This document shows, in pieces, positions 24,072 through 35,273 of a DNA stretch of 64,000 nucleotides. A program made the translations under genes and the position numbers. How positions within the stretch are numbered: position 1 is the stretch's first letter; every line of letters starts with the position of its first letter. Source of the DNA: Cribrihabitans marinus (GTDB lineage Bacteria > Pseudomonadota > Alphaproteobacteria > Rhodobacterales > Rhodobacteraceae); the NCBI RefSeq assembly GCF_900109035.1, contig NZ_FNYD01000009.1:117507-181506 (forward strand). Direction: 5' to 3'. Under the pieces are notes generated by a model, which was not told the DNA's origin, ran no database searches, and was given only the letters and a program-made list of their open reading frames with translations.

Positions 24072-25790
24072 TTACTGCCAGGACTTGATTAGCTCGTCAT
24101 AGGAGACGGTCTCGGGCTCCTCGTCCTCGTTCTCGAGCTTCGCCTTGGGCGAGCCGGGCTCGGAGAGCCATTCCTGCGGGTCACGCTCTTCGTTCAGCTT
24201 CGGACCGATATCGCCCTGGATACCCGCGCGCTCCAGCCGCGACAGGACGCTTTCCATGTCCTCGCAAAGCTGGTCCAGCGCGCCCTGCGGAGTCTTGGCG
24301 CCGGACATGGCGTCACCGATATTCTGCCACCACAGCTGCGCCAGCTTGGGATAGTCCGGCACGTTGGTGCCGGTCGGCGACCACGCTACCCGCGCGGGCG
24401 AGCGGTAGAATTCCACCAGGCCGCCGAGCTTGTCGGCGCGCTCGGTGAAGCTGTCGTGCTGGATCGTCGACTCGCGGATGAAGGTCAGGCCGACATGGCT
24501 TTTCTTCACGTCCACGGTCTTGGAGGTCACGAACTGCGCATAGAGCCACGCTGCCTTGGCGCGCTCGTCGGGGGTGGATTTCAGGATCGTCCAGGAACCC
24601 ACGTCCTGGTAGCCGACCTTGGTGCCTTCGGTCCAGTAGACACCGTGCGGCGACGGCGCGAGTCGCCATTTCGGGGTGCCGTCCTCGTTCATCACCGTCT
24701 CCGACGCGACCAGCGGCGGCACGAAGGTGGTGTACATGAACATCTGCTGGGCGATCTGCCCCTGCGCCGGGATCGGGCCGGCCTCGGAGAAGGTCATGCC
24801 GGCAGCGGCCGGGGGCGCGTACTTGTCCAGCCATTCGATCGCCTTGGTCACCGCGTAGACCGCAGCGGGCGAGTTCGCCGCGCCGCCCCGGGCCACGCAG
24901 GCGCCCACGGGTTGCGAGTTCTCGTTCACCCGGATGCCCCATTCGTCGACCGGAAGGCCGTTGGGCTCGCCTTCGGATCCCATCCCGGCCATCGACATCC
25001 ACGCATCGGTGTAGCGCCAGCCGAGCGAGGGGTCCTTCTTGCCGTAGTCCATGTTGCCGAAGACCTCGCCCTCGACCCCCAGATGCGACAGGTCGCGGCC
25101 GGTGAAGAACTCGGCGATGTCCTCGTAGGCCGACCAGTTGACCGGAACGCCCAGGTCGTAGCCATAGGCTTCCTTGAAATCGGCCTTGTTCTTCTCGTCG
25201 TTGAACCAGTCGTAGCGGAACCAGTAGAGGTTGGCGAACTGCTGGTCGGGCAGCTGGTAGAGATCGCCGTCCGGTGCGGTGGTGAACTGGATGCCGATGA
25301 AATCGTCCAGGTCCAGCGTCGGGCTGGTCACGTCGGCGCCGGTGCCTTCCATCCAGTCGGTCAGGCTGCGGGCCTGCTGGTAGCGCCAGTGGGTGCCGAT
25401 CAGGTCGGAGTCGTTGACATAGGCGTCGTAGATGTTCTCGCCCGACTGCATCTGGGTCTGCAGCTTTTCGACCACGTCGCCCTCGCCGATCAGGTCGTGG
25501 GTGACCTGGATGCCGGTGATCGCGGTGAAGGCCGGGGCCAGCACCTGGCTTTCGTAGCTGTGGGTGTCGATGGTTTCCGACACCACCTTGATCTCCATCC
25601 CGGCAAATGGCTCTGCGGCATCGACGAAGAACTGCATCTCGGCTTCCTGGTCGGCGCGTGACAGCGTCGACATGTCGCCGATCTCGGAGTCGAGGAACGC
25701 GCGGGCCGCCTCCATGTCGGCGAATGCCGGCCCGGACAACAGGCCGAGCGCCATCGCGACCGCCGTTGTTGATTTCAGCTTCAAGTTCAT
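24072..25790 (-). CDS. glpV: Glycerol ABC transporter substrate-binding protein
   Basis: A 572-residue periplasmic protein with a Sec signal (MNLKLKSTTAVAMALGLLSGPAFA). It belongs to family 1 extracellular binding proteins and is the long GlpV type found next to GlpU. The segments HSYESQVLAPAFTAITGIQVTHDLI and VGSWTILKS-like DVGSWTILKSTP fit. GGGAGG lies before the ATG. It is the last gene of the transporter part of the operon and is followed by a strong terminator. The assignment rests on the full glpSTPQUV order, which is the glycerol transporter of Rhizobium and relatives. Confidence 0.88.
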   Translation of the reverse strand: MNLKLKSTTAVAMALGLLSGPAFADMEAARAFLDSEIGDMSTLSRADQEAEMQFFVDAAEPFAGMEIKVVSETIDTHSYESQVLAPAFTAITGIQVTHDLIGEGDVVEKLQTQMQSGENIYDAYVNDSDLIGTHWRYQQARSLTDWMEGTGADVTSPTLDLDDFIGIQFTTAPDGDLYQLPDQQFANLYWFRYDWFNDEKNKADFKEAYGYDLGVPVNWSAYEDIAEFFTGRDLSHLGVEGEVFGNMDYGKKDPSLGWRYTDAWMSMAGMGSEGEPNGLPVDEWGIRVNENSQPVGACVARGGAANSPAAVYAVTKAIEWLDKYAPPAAAGMTFSEAGPIPAQGQIAQQMFMYTTFVPPLVASETVMNEDGTPKWRLAPSPHGVYWTEGTKVGYQDVGSWTILKSTPDERAKAAWLYAQFVTSKTVDVKKSHVGLTFIRESTIQHDSFTERADKLGGLVEFYRSPARVAWSPTGTNVPDYPKLAQLWWQNIGDAMSGAKTPQGALDQLCEDMESVLSRLERAGIQGDIGPKLNEERDPQEWLSEPGSPKAKLENEDEEPETVSYDELIKSWQ

Positions 25791-25866
25791 AAGGTCCTCC
25801 CATTTATTGGAACTTGGCTTTGATTGATGGCGGCGCCCGGTCCGGATGCCGCCGTTGCGATCCCGA

Positions 25867-26139
25867 TCACACCCAGCGGAACACCGCTGCGGCGTAGATC
25901 AGGCAGATGACCAGGGCGAAGGGTTGGTTCGCCCCGACAAGGCCCAGCCAGGCCAGGTTGATGAAGGCCGAGCCCAGAAGCGTGATGAACAACCGGTCGC
26001 CCCGGGTGGTCTCGATCCGCAGGATGCCGGTGCGCGGCGTCTCGGGGAACTTGATCGCCAGGATCGTGAAGGTGATCAGAAGCGACGCGATGACGATGAA
26101 GAAGATCGCCGTCGGCCAGGTCCATGCCATCCAGTCCAT
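25867..26139 (-). CDS. glpU: DUF2160 small membrane protein of the glycerol transporter
   Basis: A 90-residue protein of DUF2160 with three hydrophobic segments: an N-terminal one (TAIFFIVIASLLITFTILAI), a central one (FITLLGSAFINLAWLGLVG), and a C-terminal one (FALVICLIYAAAVFRWV). This is the small membrane protein encoded between glpQ and glpV in Rhizobium glycerol operons. Its function in transport is unknown; an assembly or lipid-interaction role is possible. GGAGG precedes the ATG. Confidence 0.87.
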   Translation of the reverse strand: MDWMAWTWPTAIFFIVIASLLITFTILAIKFPETPRTGILRIETTRGDRLFITLLGSAFINLAWLGLVGANQPFALVICLIYAAAVFRWV

Positions 26140-26163
26140 TGTTAATCCTCCGTCTTTTGCGGG

Positions 26164-27015
<852 letters not shown>

Positions 27016-27018
27016 GAC

Positions 27019-27887
<869 letters not shown>

Positions 27888-27891
<4 letters not shown>

Positions 27892-28964
27892 GCGGCCTCC
27901 CCCTTGATCCGCCAGTCGTCGGCATAAACATTGACCCGCTCGGGATCGAAGCTGACGCGGTTCATGTCGGCGCTGACCTGCTCGTCCTCGCCGGCTATGA
28001 TGTTGATGTCGTGGCCGAAGAAATCGGCGCGGATGATCTTGTGGCGGCCCACGTCCTCGATCCGCCGGATCTTGACCGGCAGGCCCTCGGACTGGCTGAG
28101 CCGGGCGAATTCCGGCCGCACGCCGATCTCGACCTTGCCGTCCAGCGCGCCATAACCGCGGCCCAGCTCGACATAGGAGCCGTCGAGATAGGCGCGGGTG
28201 CCCTCGATCCGGGCCGGGATCACGTTCATGCCAGGCGAGCCGATGAAATATCCCACGAAGGTGTGCTCGGGCGTCTCGAACAGCTCCTGCGGGGTGCCGA
28301 TCTGCACCACGCGCCCGTCATACATCACCACGACCTTGTCGGCGAAGGTCAGTGCCTCTGTCTGGTCATGGGTGACATAGATCATCGTGTGGCCGAATTC
28401 GTTGTGCAGCTTCTTGAGCTGGGTGCGCAGCTCCCATTTCATATGCGGGTCGATCACCGTCAGCGGCTCGTCGAACAGCAGCGCGTTGACGTCCTTGCGC
28501 ACCATGCCGCGGCCCAGGCTGATCTTCTGCTTGGCATCGGCTGTCAGGCCGCGCGCCTTCTTGTTCAGCATGTCCTCCATGCCGATCATCCGGGCGATTT
28601 CCTGGACCCGGTCCGAGACATAGGCCTCGTCACGGCCGCGGTTGCGCAGCGGAAAGGCCAGGTTGTCGCGCACGGTCATGGTGTCGTAGACCACCGGGAA
28701 CTGGAACACCTGCGCGATGTTGCGCTGGGCCGTGGCGGCGTTGGTCACGTCCTTGCCGTCGAACAGGATGCGGCCCTGGCTGGGCTGCAGCAGTCCCGAG
28801 ATGATGTTCAGCAGCGTGGACTTACCACAACCCGAGGCGCCGAGCAGCGCATAGGCGGCGCCGTCCTCCCAGTCGTGGTTCAGTTCCTTGAGCGCGTAGT
28901 CGTCCTCGGACGCAGGGTTCGACAGGTAGGAATGCGCGAGATTGTCGAGCGTGATCTTGGCCAT
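27888..28964 (-). CDS. glpT: Glycerol ABC transporter ATP-binding protein with altered signature motif
   Basis: A 358-residue ATPase of the MalK/UgpC type. Walker A is GASGCGKST (about residue 42-50), the Q-loop VFQFPVVYDTM, Walker B ALLFDEP, and the switch histidine VTHDQ is at about residue 199. The usual LSGGQ signature is replaced by LTADAKQ at about 140-146. A C-terminal TOBE-like regulatory domain follows. Its partner GlpS retains LSGGQ but lacks the switch His. The two therefore appear to form one working and one dead ATP site. It overlaps glpP by four bases. Confidence 0.88.
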
Positions 28965-28977
28965 GTCCTCCCCCCTT

Positions 28978-30066
28978 TCAGGCAGCGGTTGCATAGGCGG
29001 CGGGGGCGATCAGCTGCCCGTCCTCGCCGAAGATGTAGACGTGTCGCGGGTCCAGCCAGACGGTCAGTTCCTCGCCCAGCGCGAGGTCCTGAACGCCGTG
29101 GATCAGGCCGACCCAGCGCTCGCCGTGGTGATCGAGATGCACGAAGGTCTCGGACCCGGTCAGCTCGGTGACGCTCAGCCGTGTCGTGAAGCCCATCGCG
29201 TCCGGCGTGTGGCGTTCGATCTCCAGGTGATTGGGACGGAAGCCGGCGGTGAAACGGCCGTCGGGCAGGCTGGCCAGCTTGCCGCTTGCCGGGGCCGACT
29301 GGCCGTCGCCGAACATCAGCTTGGAGCCGGTCTTGGCCACCTGCAGGAAGTTCATGGGCGGGTCGCTGAACACCCGCGCCGTGGTGGCGTCGACTGGCTG
29401 GCGGTAGACGTCAGGCGTGGGGCCAAACTGGGTGATGCGGCCCTCCCAGAGGGTTGCCGTGTTGCCGCCGAGCAGCAGCGCCTCTTCGGGTTCGGTCGTC
29501 GCATAGACGAAGATGGCGCCGGACGCCTCGAAGATCTTCGGGATCTCGACGCGCATCTCCTCGCGCAGCTTGTAGTCGAGATTGGCTAGCGGCTCGTCCA
29601 GCAGCACCAGCCCGGCATTCTTGACCAGCGCACGGGCGAGCGCGCAGCGCTGCTGCTGGCCGCCCGACAGTTCCAGCGGCTTGCGGTCCAGCATCGGCGT
29701 CAGCTGCATCATCTCGGCGGTTTCGCGCACGCGGCGGTCGATCTCGGCGCGGTCGGCACCCAAAAGCCGCATGGGCGAGGCGATGTTGTCGTAGACGCTC
29801 ATCGAGGGGTAGTTGATGAATTGCTGATAGACCATCGCGACCTTGCGGTCCTGCACGCGCACCCCGGTCACGTCCTGCCCGTCCCAGATAATCTGTCCGG
29901 TGGCCGGCGCGTCCAGGCCCGCCATCAGGCGCATCAGCGAGGTCTTGCCCGACAGGGTCGGACCCAGCAGCACGTTCATCGTGCCCTTTTCCAGGGTCAG
30001 GTCAGTCGGGTGGATATGCGTCTGCCCGTCTACCGTCTTGGATACGCCCTTGAATTCAAGCGCCAT
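28978..30066 (-). CDS. glpS: Glycerol ABC transporter ATP-binding protein with altered switch residue
   Basis: A 362-residue ATPase of the MalK/UgpC type. Walker A GPTLSGKT (about residues 35-42), Q-loop MVYQQFINYPSMS, signature LSGGQQQR (about 133-140) and Walker B LVLLDEP are intact. The switch loop reads VYATTEPEEAL, where the usual VTHD has Thr (residue 191) in place of the catalytic His. A C-terminal TOBE-like domain follows. It lies directly upstream of glpT in the operon. Together they would form a heterodimer; see the finding on asymmetric sites. Confidence 0.88.
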   Translation of the reverse strand: MALEFKGVSKTVDGQTHIHPTDLTLEKGTMNVLLGPTLSGKTSLMRLMAGLDAPATGQIIWDGQDVTGVRVQDRKVAMVYQQFINYPSMSVYDNIASPMRLLGADRAEIDRRVRETAEMMQLTPMLDRKPLELSGGQQQRCALARALVKNAGLVLLDEPLANLDYKLREEMRVEIPKIFEASGAIFVYATTEPEEALLLGGNTATLWEGRITQFGPTPDVYRQPVDATTARVFSDPPMNFLQVAKTGSKLMFGDGQSAPASGKLASLPDGRFTAGFRPNHLEIERHTPDAMGFTTRLSVTELTGSETFVHLDHHGERWVGLIHGVQDLALGEELTVWLDPRHVYIFGEDGQLIAPAAYATAA

Positions 30067-30078
30067 CGGGTGTCCTCC

Positions 30079-31683
30079 TCATTCGGCGGCCGCGGGGGCC
30101 GAGTGGCTCCGGCTGGTCATCCAGCTGTCGAGCGCCGCGATTTCGTCCTTGCCGAGCCGGAGGCCCAGCTTGTTGCGCCGCCACACGACGTCTTCGGCGG
30201 TGCGGGCGTATTCGTTGTCCATCAGCCAGGCGACCTCGGCCTCGGTCAGGGTAGCGCCGAAATCGCGGCCCAGATCCCCGGCCGAGCGCGCCTTGCCCAG
30301 GATGCCGGCGGCCTCGGTTCCGTAGGCGCGCACCAGCCGGCGGGCCCAGAACTCGGTCAGATAGGGATGATCGCCGCGCAGGCGCTCGACCAGCGTATCG
30401 ACCTCACCCACCTCGAAATCCCCGCCGGGCAGCGGTGCGCCGGCGGTCCACGATCCCGTCACGCCGGGCAGGTGCTCGGCCACCAGCTTGAGCGCGCTTT
30501 CGGCCAGCCGGCGATAGGTGGTGATCTTGCCGCCGAAGATGTTGAGGATCGGCGCGCCGCCCTCGGCTTCGACCTTGAGCGTGTAGTCGCGAGTCGCCGC
30601 CGTCGCGCTGCTGGCGCCGTCGTCATAGAGCGGCCGGACACCGGAATAGGTCCACACGATGTCATCGGTCGTCAGATCGCGGGCGAAGTAACGGTTGGCG
30701 AAGTCGATCAGGTATCGCTTTTCGCCCTCGGTGCAGACCGGCCTGACCGAGGGATCGTCATGTTCGGCGTCGGTGGTGCCGATCAGGGTGAAATCGGTCT
30801 CGTATGGGATCGAGAAGATGATCCGGCCATCGGTGCCCTGGAAGAAATAGCACTTGTCGTGGTCATAGAGGCGACGGGTGACGATGTGGCTGCCGCGCAC
30901 CAGGCGCACGCCCTCGGTCGAGTTCAGCCGCACCTTTGTCTGGATGATGTCCCCGACCCAGGGGCCGCCGGCATTGATCAGCATGCGGGCGCGGTGGATG
31001 CACCGCTCGCCGTTTTCGGTATTTTTCGTTTCGATCCGCCACTCCGCGCCGTCCCGCTCGGCGGACAGGACTTGCGTGCGCGTCAGGATCCGCGCGCCCA
31101 ACCGGTCCGCGTCGCGGGCGTTCAGCACCACCAGGCGGGAATCCTCGACCCAGCAGTCGGAATATTCGAAGGCCTTCTCGAATCGCGGCTCCAGCGGTGC
31201 GCCTTCGGGCGTGTCCTTGAGGTTCAGCGTCGAGGTGCCGGGCAGGATCTTGCGCCCGCCCAGATGGTCGTAGAGGAACAGGCCCGTGCGGATCAGCCAG
31301 GCCGGGCGCCGCCCTTTCATCCAGGGCATCACCAGGCTGAGCAGGCGGGATGTCGGGGTTTCGGACTCGAACCGCATATCTTTATGATAAGGCAGGACAA
31401 ACCGCATCGGCCAGCTGATATGCGGCATCGCGCGCAGCAGGACCTCACGCTCGATCAGCGCCTCGCGGACCAGGCGGAACTCGAAATATTCCAGGTAGCG
31501 CAGGCCGCCGTGGAACAGCTTGGTCGAGGCCGAAGACGTGGCCGAGCCGAGATCGTTCATCTCGGCCAGCGTCACGCTCAACCCGCGGCCCGCGGCGTCG
31601 CGCGCGATGCCGCAGCCGTTGATGCCGCCACCGATGATGAACAGGTCGGTCGTGTCAGTGTTCTGCGGGTTCGCCACGCGCAT
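30079..31683 (-). CDS. glpD: Glycerol 3-phosphate dehydrogenase, aerobic
   Basis: A 534-residue FAD enzyme that oxidises glycerol 3-phosphate to dihydroxyacetone phosphate at the inner face of the membrane and passes electrons to quinone. It has the FAD loop IIGGGINGCGIARDAAGRG and the SSASTKLFHGGLRYLE active-site region, then the INAGGPWVGDI and GGKITTYRRLAE motifs of GlpD. GGGAGG directly abuts this ATG, and a GTG two codons further in sits at a better spacing, so either start is possible. It is first in the glp operon and divergent from glpR. Confidence 0.91.
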   Translation of the reverse strand: MRVANPQNTDTTDLFIIGGGINGCGIARDAAGRGLSVTLAEMNDLGSATSSASTKLFHGGLRYLEYFEFRLVREALIEREVLLRAMPHISWPMRFVLPYHKDMRFESETPTSRLLSLVMPWMKGRRPAWLIRTGLFLYDHLGGRKILPGTSTLNLKDTPEGAPLEPRFEKAFEYSDCWVEDSRLVVLNARDADRLGARILTRTQVLSAERDGAEWRIETKNTENGERCIHRARMLINAGGPWVGDIIQTKVRLNSTEGVRLVRGSHIVTRRLYDHDKCYFFQGTDGRIIFSIPYETDFTLIGTTDAEHDDPSVRPVCTEGEKRYLIDFANRYFARDLTTDDIVWTYSGVRPLYDDGASSATAATRDYTLKVEAEGGAPILNIFGGKITTYRRLAESALKLVAEHLPGVTGSWTAGAPLPGGDFEVGEVDTLVERLRGDHPYLTEFWARRLVRAYGTEAAGILGKARSAGDLGRDFGATLTEAEVAWLMDNEYARTAEDVVWRRNKLGLRLGKDEIAALDSWMTSRSHSAPAAAE

Positions 31684-31718
31684 CCTCCCCAGCGCATTTG
31701 CCTGACTATCTATGCAGA

Positions 31719-31766
31719 TTCGCGAAACACTCCGCAACATCGCAATTTTCGTTTTTATTCGTTTTT
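31719..31766. promoter_or_regulatory. Candidate GlpR operator half-sites between glpD and glpR
   Basis: The palindrome TTCGCGAA (31719-31726) and two direct repeats, TTTTCGTTTTT (31746-31756) and ATTCGTTTTT (31757-31766), have their TTCG cores at 10-bp spacing. DeoR-family regulators such as E. coli GlpR bind TTCG-rich sites of this type. A loose -35/-10 pair on the minus strand (TTGCGG, 17 bases, CATAGA) spans the palindrome. The regulator link is inferred. Confidence 0.5.
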
Positions 31767-31955
31767 GGGTAACGTGCTGAATTGATTTGCAAAGTTTTTT
31801 GACCCGCAGGCTTCCCCAACGTCACCCAGGAAAAAATACCAGGCGCAATGCCGGGCGACATGGCGAATTCCGCCCGCGGAGACGCGGGATTCGCCGGGAT
31901 CTTGTCAGGTTGGATCTTTGGTGCGACCTTGGGCGAAACGAACCGAAAGCCCTGC

Positions 31956-32723
31956 ATGTCCCAAACCTTTCGCCATCCGGAAATCCTCGAGATCGCGCGT
32001 CGCGAGGGCAAGGTAACGGTCGAGGGTCTGGCGGTGCATTTCGGCGTGACGCTGCAGACGATCCGGCGCGACCTGTCCGATCTGGCCGAGTCCGGGCGGC
32101 TGGAGCGGGTGCATGGCGGTGCGGTCCTGCCGTCGGGCACTACCAATATCGGCTATGAGGAGCGCCGGTCGCTCAACTCGGCGGCCAAGACGGCGATCGC
32201 CCGGGCTTGCGCGGCCCGGGTGCCAAACGACATTTCGCTGTTTCTCAACATCGGCACCAGCACCGAAGCAGTGGCGCAGGAGTTGCTGCACCACCGCAAC
32301 CTGATGGTGGTGACCAACAACATGAACGTCGCCAACATCCTGGTCGCGAATCCCGATTGCGAGATCATCGTGACGGGCGGGCACCTGCGGCGGGCCGATG
32401 GCGGTCTGGTGGGCAACCTGGCCGCCGGCACGATCCGGCAGTTCAAGTTCGACCTTGCGGTGGTCGGATGTTCGGCGCTGGACAAGGACGGGGACCTGCT
32501 GGATTTCGACATCCAGGAAGTCGGTGTCAGCCAGGCGATCCTGAGGCAGTCGCGCAAGACCTTCCTGGTGGCGGACCACTCCAAGTTCACCCGCAGCGCC
32601 CCGGCGCGCATCGCGTCCCTGGCCGAGATCGACACGTTCTATACCGACCGGCCGCTGGCGTCTGACCTGGCGGCGCGCTGCGCGGACTGGAACACCGAAG
32701 TGTCGATCTCGCGGCCAGTCTGA
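31956..32723 (+). CDS. glpR: DeoR-family glycerol regulon repressor
   Basis: A 255-residue regulator with an N-terminal winged helix (EILEIARREGKVTVEGLAVHFGVTLQTIRRDLSDLAESG) and a C-terminal DeoR-type sugar-phosphate sensor domain (ISLFLNIGTSTEAVAQEL, MVVTNNMNVANIL, VADHSKF). The sequence GTST matches the phosphate-binding position. It probably responds to glycerol 3-phosphate. The chosen ATG avoids a 36-residue N-terminal extension with no conservation. It is divergent from glpD, the usual position for glpR in Rhizobiales. It is convergent with frcK. Confidence 0.87.
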   Translation: MSQTFRHPEILEIARREGKVTVEGLAVHFGVTLQTIRRDLSDLAESGRLERVHGGAVLPSGTTNIGYEERRSLNSAAKTAIARACAARVPNDISLFLNIGTSTEAVAQELLHHRNLMVVTNNMNVANILVANPDCEIIVTGGHLRRADGGLVGNLAAGTIRQFKFDLAVVGCSALDKDGDLLDFDIQEVGVSQAILRQSRKTFLVADHSKFTRSAPARIASLAEIDTFYTDRPLASDLAARCADWNTEVSISRPV

Positions 32724-32741
32724 CGCGCCGGTCAGCTGCCG

Positions 32742-33374
32742 TCACGCGTCCGAGGACAGGCGGAGATCCGCAAAACCGCCGGTCCTGCGGATCAGTTCTG
32801 CATTGGGCAGGTCGTTGCGTTCGACGCGGGCGCGGGCCTCCGCCTCGGGCAGACCGGCGGTCAGCCAGCGCTCCGTGAGCCGGTCCTCGAGCTGCGACGG
32901 CGCGGCGTCGATCCAGATCGCCAGGTCCCACAGCGCGCGCAGATCGGACCAGGGTGCGGCGTCCAGAAGCAGGTAGTTGCCCTCAACCAGGACAAATTCG
33001 GTTTCGGCGGGCAGATAACCGGCCCCGGCGATGGCGATGTCGCGCTCCCGGTCGAAGATCGGAAAGACCAGCGGCTCGCCACTTGCCGCGCGGCGCATCA
33101 GGTGCACGAACCCCGCCGCGTCGAAGCTGTCCGGCGCGCCCTTGCGGTCCAGCAGGCCGCGCGCGCTGAGCAGGCTGTTGTCCAGGTGAAACCCGTCCAT
33201 CGGCAGGACCTCGGCGCTGCTGTCCCGTCCGACCAGCCGGTCGCGCAGCAGGGCCGAAACGGTGGATTTTCCTGCAGCCGGCGGTCCGGCCAGCGCGACC
33301 ATCTTGCGGGTCCCCTCCAATGCCAGCAAGGCCTCCAGCGCGGTGTCGGCAAGGTCTTCAGGCTGCAGCGTCAT
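32742..33374 (-). CDS. frcK: FrcK-type nucleoside/phosphotransfer kinase of the fructose operon
   Basis: A 210-residue P-loop kinase of the uridine-kinase/PanK-like group, with Walker A GPPAAGKSTVSALL and the LPMDGFHLDNSLL strand and EGNYLLLD motif typical of the family. In Sinorhizobium frcK is the last gene of frcBCAK, and its precise substrate is not proven; a fructose-related kinase has been proposed. It overlaps frcA by 17 bases. The length is close to that of the known FrcK. No sugar-binding signature is seen. Confidence 0.8.
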   Translation of the reverse strand: MTLQPEDLADTALEALLALEGTRKMVALAGPPAAGKSTVSALLRDRLVGRDSSAEVLPMDGFHLDNSLLSARGLLDRKGAPDSFDAAGFVHLMRRAASGEPLVFPIFDRERDIAIAGAGYLPAETEFVLVEGNYLLLDAAPWSDLRALWDLAIWIDAAPSQLEDRLTERWLTAGLPEAEARARVERNDLPNAELIRRTGGFADLRLSSDA

Positions 33375-34131
33375 CTGGCGTCATCGCTCCGGTCATCAGG
33401 GCCACCGCATCGGACATCGATATGTCCTTGGGGTCAACGACCGTCAGTCGCTTGCCCAGCCGGTGAATGTGGATCCGGTCGGCGAGTTCGAACACGTGCG
33501 GCATGTTGTGGCTGATCAGGATGATCGGGATGCCGCGCGACTTCACGTCCTGGATCAGCTCCAGCACCCGTCGGCTCTCCTTGACGCCCAGGGCGGCGGT
33601 CGGTTCGTCCAGGATGATGACCTTGGAGCCGAAGGCGGCGGCGCGGGCGACGGCGACGCCCTGGCGTTGGCCGCCCGAAAGGGTTTCGACGGCCTGGTTG
33701 ATGTTCTGGATCGTCATCAGCCCCAGCTCGGTCAGCTTGTCCCGCGCGAATTTCTGCATGGCGGCCGAGTCGAGCATCCGGAACCAGCTGCCCAGGATGC
33801 CCGGTTTGCGCAGCTCGCGCCCCATGAACATGTTGTCGGCGATCGACAGGGCCGGGCTGAGCGCCAGTTGTTGATAGACGGTCTCGATCCCCGCCTCGCG
33901 CGCGTCGTTCGGCGAGGTGAAGGCCACCTTCGCGCCTTCCAGCCAGACCTCGCCCTCGTCGGGCGCGACGGCGCCGGACACGGCCTTGATCAGGCTGGAC
34001 TTGCCGGCGCCGTTATCACCGATGACGGCGAGGATCTCGCCGGGATAGAGGTCGAAATCGCAATGGTCGATGGCGGTCACATGGCCATAACGCTTGACCA
34101 GGTTCCGCGCGCTTAGAATGGGGTCCGTCAT
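33358..34131 (-). CDS. frcA: Fructose ABC transporter ATP-binding protein
   Basis: A 257-residue single ATPase domain, as in FrcA, rather than the double domain of RbsA-like proteins. Walker A is GDNGAGKSSLIK, the Q-loop YQQLALSPALS, the signature LSGGQRQGVAVARA, Walker B VIILDEP and the switch ISHN. All key residues look functional. The gene overlaps the permease gene upstream by ATGA. It energises uptake of the ligand carried by FrcB, which by similarity and operon context should be fructose, with mannose and ribose as possible secondary substrates. Confidence 0.86.
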   Translation of the reverse strand: MTDPILSARNLVKRYGHVTAIDHCDFDLYPGEILAVIGDNGAGKSSLIKAVSGAVAPDEGEVWLEGAKVAFTSPNDAREAGIETVYQQLALSPALSIADNMFMGRELRKPGILGSWFRMLDSAAMQKFARDKLTELGLMTIQNINQAVETLSGGQRQGVAVARAAAFGSKVIILDEPTAALGVKESRRVLELIQDVKSRGIPIILISHNMPHVFELADRIHIHRLGKRLTVVDPKDISMSDAVALMTGAMTPDDAAA

Positions 34132-35180
34132 ACCGTTGCCCTCCGGATCCACTGGTCGACGGCCACGGCCGCGATGATGAGAATGCCGATCAGCAGGTTG
34201 GTCCATTGCGGATCCGCCCCGGCCAGCCTGAGGCCCAGCGTGAACACGCCGACGATCAGCGCGCCGAACAGCGTGCCCAGGATCGAACCGCGCCCGCCGA
34301 ACAGGGAAATACCGCCGATCACGACCGCGGTGATGCTCTCGATATTGGCCAGCTGTCCGGAGGTGGGCGAGACCGATCCGATGCGCCCGATCAGCGTCCA
34401 GCCGGCGAAGGCGCAAATGGTTCCCGCCAGCACGTAGACCGAGATCAGCGTGCCGCGCACGTTGACCCCCGACAGGGCCGCCGCCTCGGGGTCGTCGCCC
34501 ACCGCATAGACGTGCCGGCCCCAGGCCGTGAAGCGCAGCGCGTAGGCCAGCACCACGGCCAGGATCAGCATGAACAGCACGCCGAATGTGAAGATCGCAC
34601 CCCCGATTTCGACCCGGGTGCCGAAGAATTGCAGCAGCGGAGCGGCGGCCTCGATGTCCTGACTTCGAATGGTTTCGTTACGCGAATAGAGGAAGTTTCC
34701 GGCCAGGACCACCTGCCACATGCCCAGCGTGACGATGAAGGGCGGCAGCTTGACGATGGCCACCAGCACCCCGCTGACCAGCCCGCACAACGCTCCGCAC
34801 AAGAGCCCGCTCATGACCGCGATGCCCGGCGGCAGGCCGTAGCGGAAGGTGAACTGCCCCATCACAACCGAGGACAGGACCATCACCGCGCCGACCGACA
34901 GGTCGATCCCGGCGGTCAGGATCACCAGAGACTGGGCCAGCGCCACGATGCCCACGATCTGCACCTGTTGCAGGATCAGGGTCAGCGCGAAGGGCGACAG
35001 GAAGCGCTGCCCGAGCAGAAGCCCGAACACGACGACCGCCGCGATGAGGACCATCAGCGGAACCAGCGACGGCGTGACGTGCAGGGCATGCTGCAGCCGG
35101 TGGCCAAGGGTGCGGCCCTGGCTGTCGAACTCGGCGACGGACTGGTCCCGGCTGGCCGAGCTTTCGTAGGATTCGGGCAT
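34128..35180 (-). CDS. frcC: Fructose ABC transporter permease
   Basis: A 350-residue inner-membrane permease of the RbsC-like class with about ten hydrophobic segments. Landmarks are LVILTAGIDLSVGAVMVLSSV, then LPPFIVTLGMWQVVLAGNFLYSR and the C-terminal TGQLANIESITAVVIGGISLFGGRGSILGTLFGALIVG, the typical end of this family. GGGAG lies before the ATG. It follows frcB across a gap of about 90 bases that contains a strong hairpin. Confidence 0.88.
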   Translation of the reverse strand: MPESYESSASRDQSVAEFDSQGRTLGHRLQHALHVTPSLVPLMVLIAAVVVFGLLLGQRFLSPFALTLILQQVQIVGIVALAQSLVILTAGIDLSVGAVMVLSSVVMGQFTFRYGLPPGIAVMSGLLCGALCGLVSGVLVAIVKLPPFIVTLGMWQVVLAGNFLYSRNETIRSQDIEAAAPLLQFFGTRVEIGGAIFTFGVLFMLILAVVLAYALRFTAWGRHVYAVGDDPEAAALSGVNVRGTLISVYVLAGTICAFAGWTLIGRIGSVSPTSGQLANIESITAVVIGGISLFGGRGSILGTLFGALIVGVFTLGLRLAGADPQWTNLLIGILIIAAVAVDQWIRRATV

Positions 35181-35210
35181 GGTGGGCAGCTCCCTGCGCT
35201 GGGGTGGATC

Positions 35211-35245
35211 GGCCGCGCGCGGCACTGAATGTGGCGCGCGCGGCC
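35211..35245 (-). promoter_or_regulatory. Hairpin between frcB and frcC
   Basis: GGCCGCGCGC (35211-35220) and GCGCGCGGCC (35236-35245) form a perfect 10-bp stem with a 15-base loop just after the frcB stop. It lacks a T-run, so mRNA stabilisation or partial termination is more likely than full termination. Confidence 0.5.
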
Positions 35246-35273
35246 AGTCTGCATCAGGATCGGGCCGGGGGCA

